A stretch of DNA of 64,000 bases from Sabethes cyaneus (GCF_943734655.1 NC_071354.1:70847044-70911043), one strand, 5' to 3'. Positions 33,261-44,779 are shown, counted from the stretch's first letter. Numbers and translations are program-made. Notes: generated from the sequence alone by a model not told the origin.

Positions 33261-34079
33261 CTTGTTGACGATGCTTATGCTGAATAAGCAATCTTAGATT
33301 CAATCTACATATTAGAGACCCTATTGACCATAACCCAATCATCCATTTCGCTATGAATGCTGTACTCAGCCAGTGTAGATAGCATGACCATACTCAACAT
33401 ATTCTTGGGCCCTTTATGAACTTATGAACTTATGCTGAAATTTATACTGTAACTGATCGTAACTACCCAGCATTTACGAGACCCCCTAAAATAAACCTCA
33501 GAGATGGCAAACGTTTGCGACTTATTGTCAAGAAAACACCTGTAAACCTTCTGCTTCAACTATTCCCTTTATTTACGGATTTCCCTCGGGTAACTCCTAC
33601 CTTGTGTTATCCGGCGGAGATGCTGATCGGGACCCAATTGCACTCAGGTCGGCGACTTTGGGGCACGAGGTTCGATCACTCCAGGCGTTTCGGTTGCGGG
33701 CGCACTTGGGGCTCTGAATAAGCGCGATGGTGACGAGGCGGCGTAACTGCGATGGCATCGATGGCAGGAACGCTCCTTCAGCTTCGGGATTGACGGATGT
33801 GAAGGCAACGGCGGACCTTTGGGGACGTGAGCAAAAAAATTGGTACAACTCAGGTACAGTTCCGGGTCACGTTGGTAATCGTCAGGTAAATGCAGGAAGC
33901 TCAGGAAACTCAGAGGTTCTAGTCAAGAGATAGATTGTTTAGCGTTTAGCGGTCATGGTTGGAAATATGCTAGAAGAATTCTGTCGCACGTCTTTCTAGT
34001 CTTCCTTTGAAACTTTTAATATTTTTGTAGTTGTCTTTCACTAAGATACGTAGCTTCATACACAACTCAGACTTTTGTT
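33261..34079. other. Unassigned, includes a GC-rich repeat-like block
   Basis: 33480-33940 is GC-rich with overlapping short frames on both strands (33515-33721, 33597-33848, 33727-33933). It could be a fragment of an LTR element or LINE leader. I cannot assign it. Confidence 0.35.
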
Positions 34080-34082
34080 TTA

Positions 34083-34187
34083 TAGCGAATTTGTTTATTC
34101 AATCCGGCTTGGAACCGGATGAATTATTTGTGTTCATTTGCTGAAATTCATCCAGTTCCAACCCGGATTGAATAAACAAATTCGCTA
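34083..34187. mobile_element. Small palindromic MITE (105 bp) with TTA duplication
   Basis: The arms TAGCGAATTTGTTTATTCAA and TTGAATAAACAAATTCGCTA pair perfectly over 20 bases and further with few mismatches. TTA lies on each side (34080-34082, 34188-34190). A TWA target duplication is typical for PIF/Harbinger MITEs. Confidence 0.68.
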
Positions 34188-34190
34188 TTA

Positions 34191-34757
34191 GTGTTGTCTT
34201 CACCGTCTCAGTAACCGACTATATTTCGCTTTTCGGTACCGTTCTGACGTTTTCTTTGACTTCAGACAAGGCAATGGCTCAAGCTATCTTTTGTCCAACG
34301 ACCTATGCCTTTTCGCACTGAAACCTTCACTGTATCTCGCTTATCGTTTTCTTGTCTTTATCTCCACCCGCAATCCATGTTAGCTTTGCTTCATTGTCCG
34401 CCCCCTGTTGGTGGGTAGGTGGAAGCCGTTGACATATGGCTGCGTTCGTCGCCTAGGAAAGCATTAGTTCGCAATACTGTGTTTCAACTCTTCTCTTGAC
34501 ATTTAGTACACATATATTTTATACGCGCGAAAGTCTCCTAAATCTTGGGCAAACACTAAGCCGATTGTTACAATACCTTTGTCTTGATTATCCATATTGA
34601 GTTTTTACGAAGCAGTTTCTAGAAAATATCAAAAACACAGCAGGAACTCAACTTTGTTGGTCGACCACTCGCGAAAAAAAAAAATCACGTTGCAAATTAT
34701 AGCAAGGTTTTGACAGCTGTACAATTCTGTAAACAATCTAGGTGCTTTGAAAATGGC
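34191..34757. other. Nothing recognised
   Basis: Unassigned sequence between two insertions. Confidence 0.4.
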
Positions 34758-34769
34758 CGACATACGATT

Positions 34770-35939
34770 GACCAAACTCGTGACTTTAGTCATGACCTTG
34801 AAATGCGGTCAGGCATATATTAATATTTTTTTTGAAACGATGATTCTATAATTGATGAAGGGACGGTAAGGGAAAGTAATGAAGAAGGATTTTTTTTCCG
34901 GGAATGAAGGGGAAGGGTGGAAAGGAAGGGGGGTAATAGGTAGCTATGCTTAACAAGTTGTCGTTGTGACTCCTATCCTTTGTCCAATGCTGGAAGGTGC
35001 ATGGGTCGAACCAAGTTGTAATCAGAGATTATAACCGGATTTGAACCCACAACACCTGCCAGGGCGTGTCGCTCACTGGTACCCGTGTACCTTTGAACCA
35101 CAGAGGCGCTGGACAAAAGAAGTCTGCACAACCCCCCTTATTAACCATAGCGACATGGGTTGGTCTATTTTTAGACACAAATTGTGCCTCTTCCTCCACC
35201 TACTGTAGAACCACCGACCGAGAAGTTTTAATCTAACGTGTTTTTACTTTCAGGACGACGACACTATGCAGGCCCTTACGACTTGCAAGGTACTGCGTGT
35301 GACGCTGTTCGTCCGAAAGCGTGTTAGTCCGCGTTTCTCAGCGCGGTTCTTCGGAGAAAGCCACGAGTTTGGTCAATTGTCATAGGAACGGAGCCTTTCT
35401 CCGAAGAACCGCGCTGAGAAACGCGGACTAACACGCTTTCAGACGAACAGCGTCACACGCAGTACCTTGCAAGTCGTAAGGGCCTGCATAGTGTCGTCGT
35501 CCTGAAAGTAAAAACACGTTAGATTAAAACTTCTCGGTCGGTGGTTTCTACAGTAGGTGGAGGAAGAGGCACAATTTGTGTCTAAAAATAGACCAACCCA
35601 TGTCGCTATGGTTAATAAGGGGGGTTGTGCAGACTTCTTTTGTCCAGCGCCTCTGTGGTTCAAAAGTACACGGGTACCAGTGAGCGACACGCCCTGGCAG
35701 GTGTTGTGGGTTCAAATCCGGTTATAATCTCTGATTACAACTTGGTTCGACCCATGCACCTTCCAGCATTGGACAAAAGATAGGAGTCACAACGACAACT
35801 TGTTAAGCATAGCTACCTATTACCCCCCCCCCTCCTTCCTTTCCACCCTTCCCCTTCATTCCCGGAAAAAAAATCCTTCATTACTTTCCCTTTCCGTCCC
35901 TTCATCAATTGTAGAATCATCGTTTCAAAAAAAAAATAT
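34770..35939 (+). mobile_element. Long-palindrome retroposon with 12-bp target duplication
   Basis: The element is 1170 bases and nearly a perfect inverted repeat around about 35380. A 12-base direct repeat, CGACATACGATT, flanks it (34758-34769, 35940-35951). The right arm, read on the plus strand, carries GGGTTCAAATCCGG near 35707, a good pol III B box. It then runs through a C-rich tract and ends in CAAAAAAAAAATAT. The left arm is the reverse complement of this, with about 70 extra bases at the outer end (GACCAAACTCGTG...). CACGAGTTTGGTC recurs inverted at 35362-35374, near the centre. A 12-base duplication plus an A-rich 3' end fits LINE-driven retroposition of a tRNA-headed SINE dimer. 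The 83-codon frame at 35439-35690 is probably not a gene. Confidence 0.85.
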
Positions 35940-35951
35940 CGACATACGATT

Positions 35952-38890
35952 CTATAAGTATCTAACAATATAATAATGATAAATAGCACGTGGTTCATTA
36001 ACATTTTGACATTTTGGCCAGGTTTTTGGCTGATGTATTCCTACGTGCGATCCTACGCCTTACGACTCGTACCTTGGCATGAGCTTTTGGATCTTCCTAC
36101 ATAAGAATATAAATTTAACATTCCAATGTGTAATTAGTAGTAAGTTGTATTATTTGGTGTGTAATCTGTTGGTGCAAAAAATGAAGATTTTGTACTTGCT
36201 GAAGACGGAGCCATCGATGCAGGTCCACTTAGGCGGGCTTTTCCCTTCTCGAAGAACAAAGAATGTTTACATATTTTACGTCACAATAGCTAACATACTC
36301 TAATTGTTTTTAAGCCTGTCTGCAGTGAATTATGAAATATTATGGCTGTTCAGCCGGTAAATATCAGAGTTCGTCAAGACAAATAAAACAACCATTTACT
36401 TACTAAACGGCCAAAGATTAGAGGTTACCGAAACGAAATTCGTTTCCCATTTCGTCTCGTCACAGCTTACAGAACAAAGACAAAGCAGATTATGTGGCAC
36501 CGAACGGACCGAACCCCGCTCCATTTTGTACGTGTCAGAAAACATCATTAAATCCTTCGTAATTCCTGCCGTCCGATGCTCGACACTTGCACGAGCTGGT
36601 GTTTTCCGCACGAAACGGCAAAAGAAAACGAATCCCGTCGCCGGCACCGTTCGCCTGGTCCTCCGGTGTGTACCGGTATGTAAGACAAGCTGTCGTCCTT
36701 GATGAAGAGGATCAGGTTTCCACCTGGTTCTGGTCTTCAGTCAGTGGTTGCCTACCGACTACGTCTGCCTTATTGATTGGCCTCCCCTGGATCGATAATT
36801 TCCAGTTTTTTTGTACCCATAATTCGCTTCCACACCTTACCGATGGTCATTCAACCCAACGTACAGTGCAGTGCACTACTCATAACTAAGGGAGAGGACA
36901 GTTTTTAATGCGGACTGTTCGTCAAACCTCGCACTTGTTCGAGTTCAAAAAATGTGGTGCTATTTAGAACTTGTTATTATACTGACATCATTATATGTCT
37001 TTCCATAGTAATTAATGGCTTTCGTCGTTACAGAAAAATAAGTTTAAATAGTAGAAACAAGTTAAAGTTATGAAAACACAACATTCATCGTACGCAACTG
37101 GTTCCAGCAGAGTGCAGGTACCGATATTTATCCTGTTAAAGATTGTAATTTAAAGTCAATTACTCCACGAATCTCCGAAATGACTATATTTAGATATTTA
37201 ACTATTTCGTTTCACAAATTTACTTGACACTTTTAGTTTTGAAATCACGCCAAAATATAATTAAATCCTTAATATGTGATAACTCCTCCCGCCTCTACAC
37301 AAAAAAATATGAATAAAATTGAAATTTGACTTTGATGAGGAATTCGAATTTAATGCTGCATTTGATACTGTAGTAAACAAGAAAATTGCAGATTGTGGAA
37401 TGGGCCAGTAGTTTTAACGTTAATTTTATTGGGATTAAAATTCAGGACTAAATCATTTTAATGCAAAATTGGGACCACAATTGGTGGTACGACCAACACC
37501 GGCGCTCTCATGGCAAATCATTGCCGGCCTGCGGGAAACCGTGATGAAAAAGCCATCAAAAGCAGCCGTAATTATTGCACATATTGGATTACACTGGATC
37601 TTATCGGTCCGTCGGTTGGTCCGAAGTGCTGCCTCGGTGCGGTGTTCGAAATTCAGAAGCCACGGATCATTCGTCGCTTGGCGAGATGGAAACATAATCC
37701 CGTATCTACCTGATCGAACTTCCGCATCGGTGGGCTCAATTCCACTTCAATCGCGATTACATACTGTGCCGGGTGGACCAACCGTGAATCATATTCGAAA
37801 CTAATCTTTCTCGAAATCTGCATTCAATGTTGCTGCGGCAACCGATTTGACGTTTTGCGATAGATAATGGTGAAGGAAGAAGAAAAAAATGAACCAACAA
37901 ACTCGTTCCGGTAGAGCCCACGACATACGGACGGACAGACCGACAACCGGCAGAAACTTCCGCTGCACTTCGGGGCGAGTCCGCCTAGTGCATTAAGTGC
38001 AGCTCGTTGAAGCGCAAATTTTGCATCACCATACTTGTGCCAGTGCAGTGCCGTGCAGTACAGTGGTGAACATTGACAAGCCGGAAGAAATAGGGATTGG
38101 ACGGCATTCATCCATTCCGGGGTAAAATAATCCGACCGATTTGCCGTATCAGAAGAATGCACAATTTATCTGGCTGTCGATGTTCTGCTTCCGGTTCGAT
38201 GGAAATGTAAAGATAACAGCAGCGGGGGAACAATTTGTACAGCAGCGAAGTTGTTTTGGTGGATATATGGATAATTATTCTTTTTCTGTTCGGATTAAAA
38301 TCGATGCACGTGGTCATAGTTAGTTGAACATCATCGTTTGAAACATTTACATTTGCTGTAGTAATCCCAGTTATTAAACCCTCATTTAATGAGAATTTTG
38401 TGTTCGCTATTTCTTGCTTAAAAATCGAGCAATGTACCAAACAACAAACAACTGATACTACTAATGACAGGATGACATTTACAAACATGTTTTGTGTACT
38501 GACGGTGGGCCAGGACAATTTCCTATACATTTTTGAGTTTGTGCCTGGAATCATGTTTCACCATAATTCACCAATGTCTTTCAGTCAGCGTCAGAATTGT
38601 GTGAAACTCGTTGTTTTTCTAGCAAATGTTGTGAAAATATTTAGTAAATAATTGAAACTCGCTGTTTTTTCAGAAACAGTCTAGGTTATTGATACTGAAG
38701 CAGATCTCACGTCGAGATCGAAACGCATGTTTATCATTAGACAACAACATGGATAACATTAATTTTTGTTTTCTTTCTTATCTTTTCAGGTATGCTGCTA
38801 AGACCACACATACCACAATACCACAATAGATCAAAATAATGGTCGCAGTGGTCAAATCTTCCGACAAATATGCTGCTAAGACTCTCTAAA
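35952..38890. other. Unassigned, possibly host single-copy
   Basis: Nearly 3 kb without element ends, repeat partners in the window or recognised coding domains. The frame 37469-37804 (111 codons) and its antisense partner have no motif I know. The frame 38108-38554 on the minus strand is serine/isoleucine-rich without a family. 36430-36700 and 37450-38130 are more GC-balanced and could include regulatory or untranslated host sequence. Confidence 0.4.
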
Positions 38891-38897
38891 AACAATG

Positions 38898-39005
38898 CCC
38901 AAGCAACAATGTAAGTTTTATTGTACTCTTATGGTGGTCTTCAAGACCAATTTTGGTCTGAAATACCATCATAAGAGTATAATAAAACCCAAATTGTTAC
39001 TTGGG
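38898..39005. repeat. Small palindromic MITE-like repeat (108 bp)
   Basis: CCCAAGCAACAATGTAAGTT at the left pairs with AACCCAAATTGTTACTTGGG-type sequence at the right, and TGTACTCTTATGGTGG pairs with CCATCATAAGAGTATA inside. No clear target duplication is seen. Confidence 0.6.
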
Positions 39006-39303
39006 TGGTTAATTAGCAAATATTTGACAAACTTTGGAGTCTACTACTAAACTACTAAAGTACAAGACAGTGTGGAGTTAACTGCAACGATCTTTGACGC
39101 TAACAGTCTAACCGCCTCGCCTGAATGAAATTACTCATAGTCGTCCTTATTGGGAATGTTCCTATTCAAAACGGCATTGTTTCACGGAAAGCTGAATGTT
39201 GTGCTTACGTGCGCAACAGAAAAAAGTGTCTCAAGAGCTGTGACGAATTTTCTACCATTCCGAAGGGTGTACGACACGTAGAACAAAAGATGTTTTCGTT
39301 GTA

Positions 39304-39978
39304 GGGCACGGAAGGGTATTTTCAGCCCACTAAGCGATGGCATGTATTTTTTCGGCCTATGGCTTAGTTCTAATGGAAGAACAGGTGATTTTGACGTTCT
39401 TTGAATAAGAATTAGTATAGACCAACCTCGACTTTTTTGTCTTGACCTTGAAATGCGAGCAAACATATTTTATTAACATTTTTTGAAACGATGGTTCTAC
39501 AATTGATGAAGGGACGGTAGGGGAAAGTTTTTATTAATTTGTTGGAAAATGAAGGGGAAAGAGTGGAAAGGTAAGGAGGGGGAATACGTAGCTACGCTTA
39601 ACAAGTCGTCGTTGTGACTCCTACCTTTTGTTCAATGCTGGAAGGTGCTTTATAGCTTAGTTCGACTCATGCACCTTCCAGCATTGGACAAAACAGAGGA
39701 GTCACAACGACGACTTGTTAAGCGTAGCTACGTATTTCCCCCCTCCCCTTACCATTCCACTATTTCCCCTCCATTTTCCAAAAAAATTTCATTACTTTCC
39801 CCTACCGTCCCTTCATCAATTGTAGAACCATCGTTTTAAAAAATATTAAGAAATAGTAGATTACTTACAGTCTTGAGAAAATAGTTATTACTTATTAAAA
39901 TTAAAAGTATTTTTATTGACGAAAGAAAAGGCAAATAGGCTGAATTCAGAAACCTGCTGAAAATACTCTCCCGTACCC
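39304..39978. mobile_element. TA-flanked MITE (245-bp type) carrying a nested retroposon
   Basis: The ends GGGCACGGAAGGGTATTTTC and GAAAATACTCTCCCGTACCC are inverted repeats, with TA outside each (39302-39303, 39979-39980). The outer parts (39304-39417 and 39848-39978) total 245 bases and match, in inverse orientation, the 245-base element at 40191-40435. The extra 430 bases are the nested palindromic retroposon. Confidence 0.85.
39418..39847 (+). mobile_element. Nested palindromic retroposon (430 bp) with 11-bp target duplication
   Basis: This is a shorter relative of the element at 34770-35939. It starts TAGACCAACCTCG, is palindromic around about 39655 and ends CGTTTTAAAAAATATT. AAGAATTAGTA (39407-39417) and AAGAAATAGTA (39848-39858) flank it, differing at one base. 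The paralogous MITE at 40191-40435 has only one copy of this target (AAAAAATAGTA on the inverse strand) and no insertion. That confirms both the boundaries and the duplication. The tRNA-like part of the larger relative is absent here. Confidence 0.87.
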
Positions 39979-40190
39979 TACTAGCATTTCTTTTCAGTGC
40001 TTGTGTGTTAATAACATGTCGCTAGACTGGTTGCAAGAAAAAATGGCAAATGTCTTCAAATTTTTGTCCCCAACCAGTACATTTAACGACCCTGATTGTC
40101 AGGTTTCGGTGTGTAGGCCTTATGAGTTTGGTTTAACTTATCGTAAAACTTGGACGTGCCATTAACTCGGAATAATGTTTATAGTCACGA

Positions 40191-40435
40191 TAGGGTACGG
40201 GAGAGTATTTTCAGCAGGTCTGTAAATTCAGCCTATTTGCCTTTTCTTTCGCCAATAAAAATACTTTGCTGACATACAATTTTAATATGTTTTATCTATT
40301 TTCTCAAGACTGTAGGTAATCTACTATTTTTTATTCAAAGAACGTCAAAACCACCAGCTCTTGCACTAGAACTAGGCCATAGGCCGAAAAAATAGATGCA
40401 ATCGCTTAATGGGCCGAAAATACCCTCCCGTGCCC
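40191..40435. mobile_element. TA-flanked MITE (245 bp), empty-site copy
   Basis: It starts GGGTACGGGAGAGTATTTTC and ends GAAAATACCCTCCCGTGCCC with TA on both sides (40189-40190, 40436-40437). It is inverted relative to the copy at 39304-39978 and lacks the nested retroposon. Conserved interior words include TTTGCCTTTTCTTTCGCC and CAAGACTGTAGGTAA. Confidence 0.85.
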
Positions 40436-40548
40436 TATATAGGCTTCTCCTGTCATCGAATACAGAATACAAATTGAATATCGAATACCTTCCAAATACC
40501 AAAAAAAATGCAGAGGTTTCAGCGTACATATATTTATATCTAATAGTA

Positions 40549-42549
40549 GGGTAACGACCCCAGAATTCGCCCCTTTTATCAGGTTTTTATGCTGTAAAAT
40601 GAATAAATCGCCATATTATTATAAAATCAGCCCTGAACTCAGGCAAGTATGACTATATATTAATATTCTATCTATTTTGGCTATTCGGAATCGCGAAAAT
40701 TGAAATTTGATAGCAAAAGACCCAATTTTGAGCAGGAACCTCTAGTACCACATTTCGCCCATAGCGATCCAAAATTCGTCCCCCATGTGACCCAAATTTC
40801 GCCCACTTGTTATTTGTTGCAAATTTCCCAAATAACCTCAATTATTTTATTAGAATTATTGTTACTATTATTTAACGTTAAGATTATGTCTATTCAGTGA
40901 TTAATATGGCAATCAATTTGTATCAGGAATTCGTTAAATGTAAAGCTAAATTTAAATAAACTGATCATGATCACCTCCTGATACCTGATTCAGTAAAACT
41001 AAAAAACACAGACACAAAAATAAGACTTTTGACACTCGTCAAAGATATTTAAAATGAATGGTCCTGTTGGTGCTTTTTCTGGTCCTTTGTTGAATTCATT
41101 TTCACTATTGATTTGTGGGCGAATAAATACAATTCAGTGCCTACAGAATGGTACAATGTTTATTTTAATAGTTTAAATAACCTTAATGATTACTTATATC
41201 ACTGTTTAGTAATTTTTTGGGAAAGAGTAAATGTTTACTGTGAACAATAAAAAATTAGATGAACTGGAAAATCTTGATATTCGGCTATATATATTAACTA
41301 ATCGAAGGTGAGACTCGAGTCCACAACCTAACCTCTTCCCCAAGAAATAACTAAGCTTAACTGCTATATAGTCAATAAAAAGATGAAGAAAAAAAATTGT
41401 TTAGTAAATCACTGTCTGTAAATGGGTATGCCGGTTTACTGTATTAAATATTTCTGGTAACTGCAAAGCATACCCATCTTACCTACTCAACTAGGATATT
41501 TTTTGACATAACTTGGAATTCTTCTTTTGTTAGACCGGGTTTGTAATGCTAAGATATTAGAGTTTTCATGATATTATCGAAATATTCTATTTTATCACCG
41601 CGATTATTTCTTTGTTGTCTGCATTGCACATTAAATACTTTTCAAAGTTTTATCCATGACAACAATTTTATTGCGCTTAGATGCTATAAAATAGTAAACG
41701 GATTTTTCGTGTGATTTTCCAATAGTCAGATTTATTCTCATGACAAGAAAAATTGTGATTTTTGAGAATATTATGCGCGTCTTACTAATTCGTGCAGTTT
41801 TAATCTTATTATCAATTTCGATGTCGATTATTGCTAATTCAACATTTCGTTTGGTAGAAGCCCCTTAGCCCATGTTTAGCAGGTAATTCTTTTGTTAGAT
41901 GAATTCAAATGAAGATATGATGTGCTTTCTGCATCAAAATATTATTTATTTGATACTTATACTCATCATTTTGATAAACATAAATCAGCGAACAAACTAA
42001 TCGATTGTGACTTGCTTTTGCTTATGTGTGGCATATTTGCATGTATTTGATAGATGAGGGCGAAAACTGGTTCACGCAGTAAGTTTGGTTAAGTATATAC
42101 AGATTCGACCCGGGCGAATTTTGGAACTCATATGATTTACAATACCCAGTTTTCGCCCAGTGCATTTATGTTCTATTTTCAACAGAATTGCGATAAAATA
42201 TTAAAACAAAAGCACAATTATGAAATTTGAAACAGATATAACCAAATTGATGCGAAAAAGTGCAGAGAGATACGATTTTCCATTACTTTTCCTCAATTTT
42301 ATTTTTCGTGCTCGTTCTTGAGAATGGAAAAATCGCGTCTTAAATACAATACCTATTTTTCAAACCACATTAAATCATTAAAATACATAAAACAACACAA
42401 CGAATTCTATTCAAATAACTGAAAACTGAGTTAAATTGAATATAAATTAAACTAACAACTTATAATTCAAATATATATTGAGTTAAATCACGGGAATACC
42501 AATGGGAGGGCGAATTCTGGGGTGGGGGCGAATTGTGGGGTTCTTACCC
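40549..42549. mobile_element. 2-kb TIR element with subterminal TTCGCCC repeats
   Basis: The ends GGGTAACGACCCCAGAATTC and, inverted, GGGTAAGAACCCCACAATTC form an imperfect TIR of about 24 bases, with TA outside (40547-40548, 42550-42551). Within 260 bases of the left end, variants of AATTCGCCC occur four times. At the right they recur as GGGCGAATT at about 42113, 42507 and 42528, and as TTTTCGCCC near 42152. Such clusters are often transposase-binding sites. The interior is AT-rich with no intact transposase, so it is non-autonomous or decayed. TA flanks suggest Tc1/mariner/pogo. Confidence 0.68.
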
Positions 42550-42559
42550 TATCTGTCGA

Positions 42560-43190
42560 CATATTTAAGTTCATCATGTTTCTAAAATTGTTCATTAATT
42601 GCATAGCGATAGGCTGGTTCATTGCACGCATAGTTAGCTCGATGGTGGTCTAGAGTGAAGAGCCTTGGTCTCCTCAAAACTACAGTACTCTGGTTAGCAG
42701 TTATCCTAGATTTCAAATAATCGCTATCGTATCGTCCTCTCTGCGAATTGAGAAAAAGGTTAACATTCGCAATCTGGTACCTGCTTTCCAGAGTATCCAT
42801 ATCCAGCAGATAGCCCAGGTCTTTAAATTCCAGAAGATTTCCTCTCCATCCCAAATTTCTCACGGCGAATTGTACGAATTTTTTCTGTACCTTTTTCAAT
42901 TTATTCATGTATGTTGTTTTTCGTTTTTGATTTGCAACTTACATACTGAACAGAAACGGCCAAATGTTTGCAAATCTCTTTGAAGTTTTAAGCAATCTCA
43001 CTAGATAAAAGATCTTCACAACGTCGACGTAAACTAATGCGCGGGCATTGTCAATTGCAGTAATCAGAGCATTCAAGAGTAGGATGAACAGAAGTGGTCC
43101 CAAATGACTGCCTTACGATACTCCTGATGTTACATCGTATAGTTCTGAACTTGCACCATCTATCTAAAGGGTATCCCACATCAAATTGCA
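42560..43190 (-). pseudogene. CR1/Jockey-group LINE, RT palm and C-terminus
   Basis: Minus strand: near 43120 the RT palm reads SHLGPLLFILLLNALITAI. The catalytic box around 43060 reads YVDVVKIF where active elements have YADD, so it is dead. Frame 42582-42908 continues with KLKKVQKKFVQFAVRNLGW, then YLLDMDTLESRYQIANVNLF and an Arg/Pro-rich end. The C-terminal frame is 108 codons and still open. It resembles, but clearly differs from, the LINE at 54983-56400. Confidence 0.78.
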
Positions 43191-43350
43191 CCACGATAGA
43201 AGCGCTGTAGAAAATTATCCGTTGGGTGTTTTCTCTTGAAAATTTGAGTAGAAGTGGTTTAGAGTGTATTGCTTTTTTTTATGGGAGCCTGGACCACTGC
43301 GACCATTAGTTAGATCTATTGTGGTATACTCCGAGTTGCTGTTTTCATAA

Positions 43351-44289
43351 TCAGTTCGTTCCATCACTATGAGTCAGAGTGTTGGTCGCCCTATGAATTT
43401 GCATTTCCCCCCAAAAAGGTATGACTTCCTTAATGAATTTCAGTACCTTTTTTGTTTCAGCAGACCATATCTCGCTAGGCGTTAGAACGCCCTCGCCAAG
43501 AATACGCAGTCTTCGTTGAATAAGAGCGCTGCATTGACACAGTATATATTCGGAGGTCTCGATCTCAAAATTACAGAATCGACATATGTCATCTGTCAGC
43601 TTACCTATATTTTTAAGGTGATATCCGCTCGGACAGTGTCCGGTTAAAAGACCGGTCAGCGTACTCAGATCCACTTTATTCAAACTGATTAAGCTGCGAG
43701 TGATGCTTTTGCATGGCGTAATGAAACGCTTTGATTGTCGTAATGTTGGAACAGCTCTCCAGTTGGCATCAATCGTTGATGATTCCCAGACTTTGAGCTC
43801 AGCTTTTACGCAGGCTGTGGACGCCCCGCAGAATGGCTCAGGCCCAACGAATTCAATTGAGGAACCAATTCTCGCTAAGAGATCGGCCTTTCCATATTTT
43901 TCTATACCGGCATTACCGGGTACCCCATATAAATTAACATTGTTAGTTAAAGCCAATTGTCTTAGGGAGAGGATGCACTCCCAAACCAGCTTTGACTGGC
44001 ATGTGTATGCTTTTAAGGCATTTAGAGCTGCTTGACTATCGGAGAAAATACAGATATTGGCATGTCTGTATTTCCTAGTCAAGCAAATGTTTGTACAAGT
44101 TGATATGGCATGTATTTCTGCTTGGAAGACTGTGGGCCACTGTCCCATTGGAATTGATATGTCGATTCCTGGTCCAGTAACCCCAGCTCTTGTAGATTTG
44201 CCAATTTTAGAACCATCGGTGTAAAACAGGAGTGATCCCGGACGAGTCTTAGGACCACCTTCTTCCCATAATAGTGTATTGCTTACACT
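43351..44289 (-). pseudogene. RNase H domain and C-terminus of an R1/LOA/I-type LINE
   Basis: This open frame runs 312 codons and ends at a natural stop at 43351. It has no start of its own and is the 3' part of a longer protein. The RNase H motifs in order are YTDGSK (first Asp, 44206-44223), FQAEIHAIS (Glu), SDSQAALNALKA (Asp) and GKADLLARIG (last Asp). The usual PGH loop reads VPGNAG, so the conserved His is Asn. C-terminal to it lie HLKNIGKLTDDICRFC and a Cys-rich knuckle. Such domains degrade the RNA strand during retrotransposition. The upstream RT is replaced by repeat Y, so the copy is truncated. It is the least decayed coding sequence in the window. Confidence 0.85.
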
Positions 44290-44321
44290 CTAAACTGCTT
44301 TTTGCTTTGATAGTTATCAGT

Positions 44322-44672
44322 CACGGTCGTTGCTTACGCTCGTCATTGCAACCCAGCAGTTGATACCTATCATCGCTCGCAATGGCCCGCTCACTTACCC
44401 GCGTGTGTTAGCGAGAGTGTAAAATGAAGAAGAAAAGAGGTAAAGTAAAATCCGTATCCATACATCCTAGTGTGCCGCTCGTGCTCACCACCTATTGACA
44501 GCTCGTGAGCTTTGGATTCGCGGGCGGGATGTGCAGAAAGTTGCTATTAGGCTGTACATTCGTGAGTGTCTAGGTAGCAGAATGTATGCACACAGTACCA
44601 GCATTTGTTTGTCGTAGGCTTGCCTGAAGTAAGCTTTGGATGCTATGCTTCTCACACTCGCTCGCCTGAGAC
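44322..44672. repeat. Dispersed repeat Y, copy 2
   Basis: It matches 9503-9868 in the same orientation, with landmarks GAAGAAGAAAAG, CTAGGTAGCAGAATGT and GATGCTATGCTTCTCACA. It lies directly upstream (minus strand) of the truncated RNase H frame. As in copy 1, it touches a broken LINE. Confidence 0.65.
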
Positions 44673-44779
44673 TTTCAACCTTATCGAAAACAGATGTACA
44701 AGTGGCTGAAAGACAAGAGGATGGTGGCCTCTGATGAAAGGCGAGGTGCGAATCACGCAAAACCCCATCGCGGGTAGAA

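Larger units (their letters stand above)
39160..40095. repeat. Dispersed repeat X, second copy, split by insertion
   Basis: 39180-39303 and 39981-40090 together reproduce the order of sequence seen without interruption at 6710-7000. The break is exactly at the TA that flanks the 675-base TIR element. This identifies the earlier state of the locus. Confidence 0.72.

Noticed and set aside
33515..33933. LTR retrotransposon gag fragment
   Set aside because: GC-rich with overlapping frames, but I could not find LTRs, a primer-binding site, a zinc knuckle or protease/RT motifs.
35439..35690. 83-codon minus-strand gene inside the palindrome
   Set aside because: It lies in the repeat arm, its counterpart in the other arm is not open in the same way, and it has no domain.
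35645..35730. A real tRNA gene in the palindromic element
   Set aside because: The B box is good, but the acceptor and anticodon arms do not form and the sequence continues into a retroposon body.
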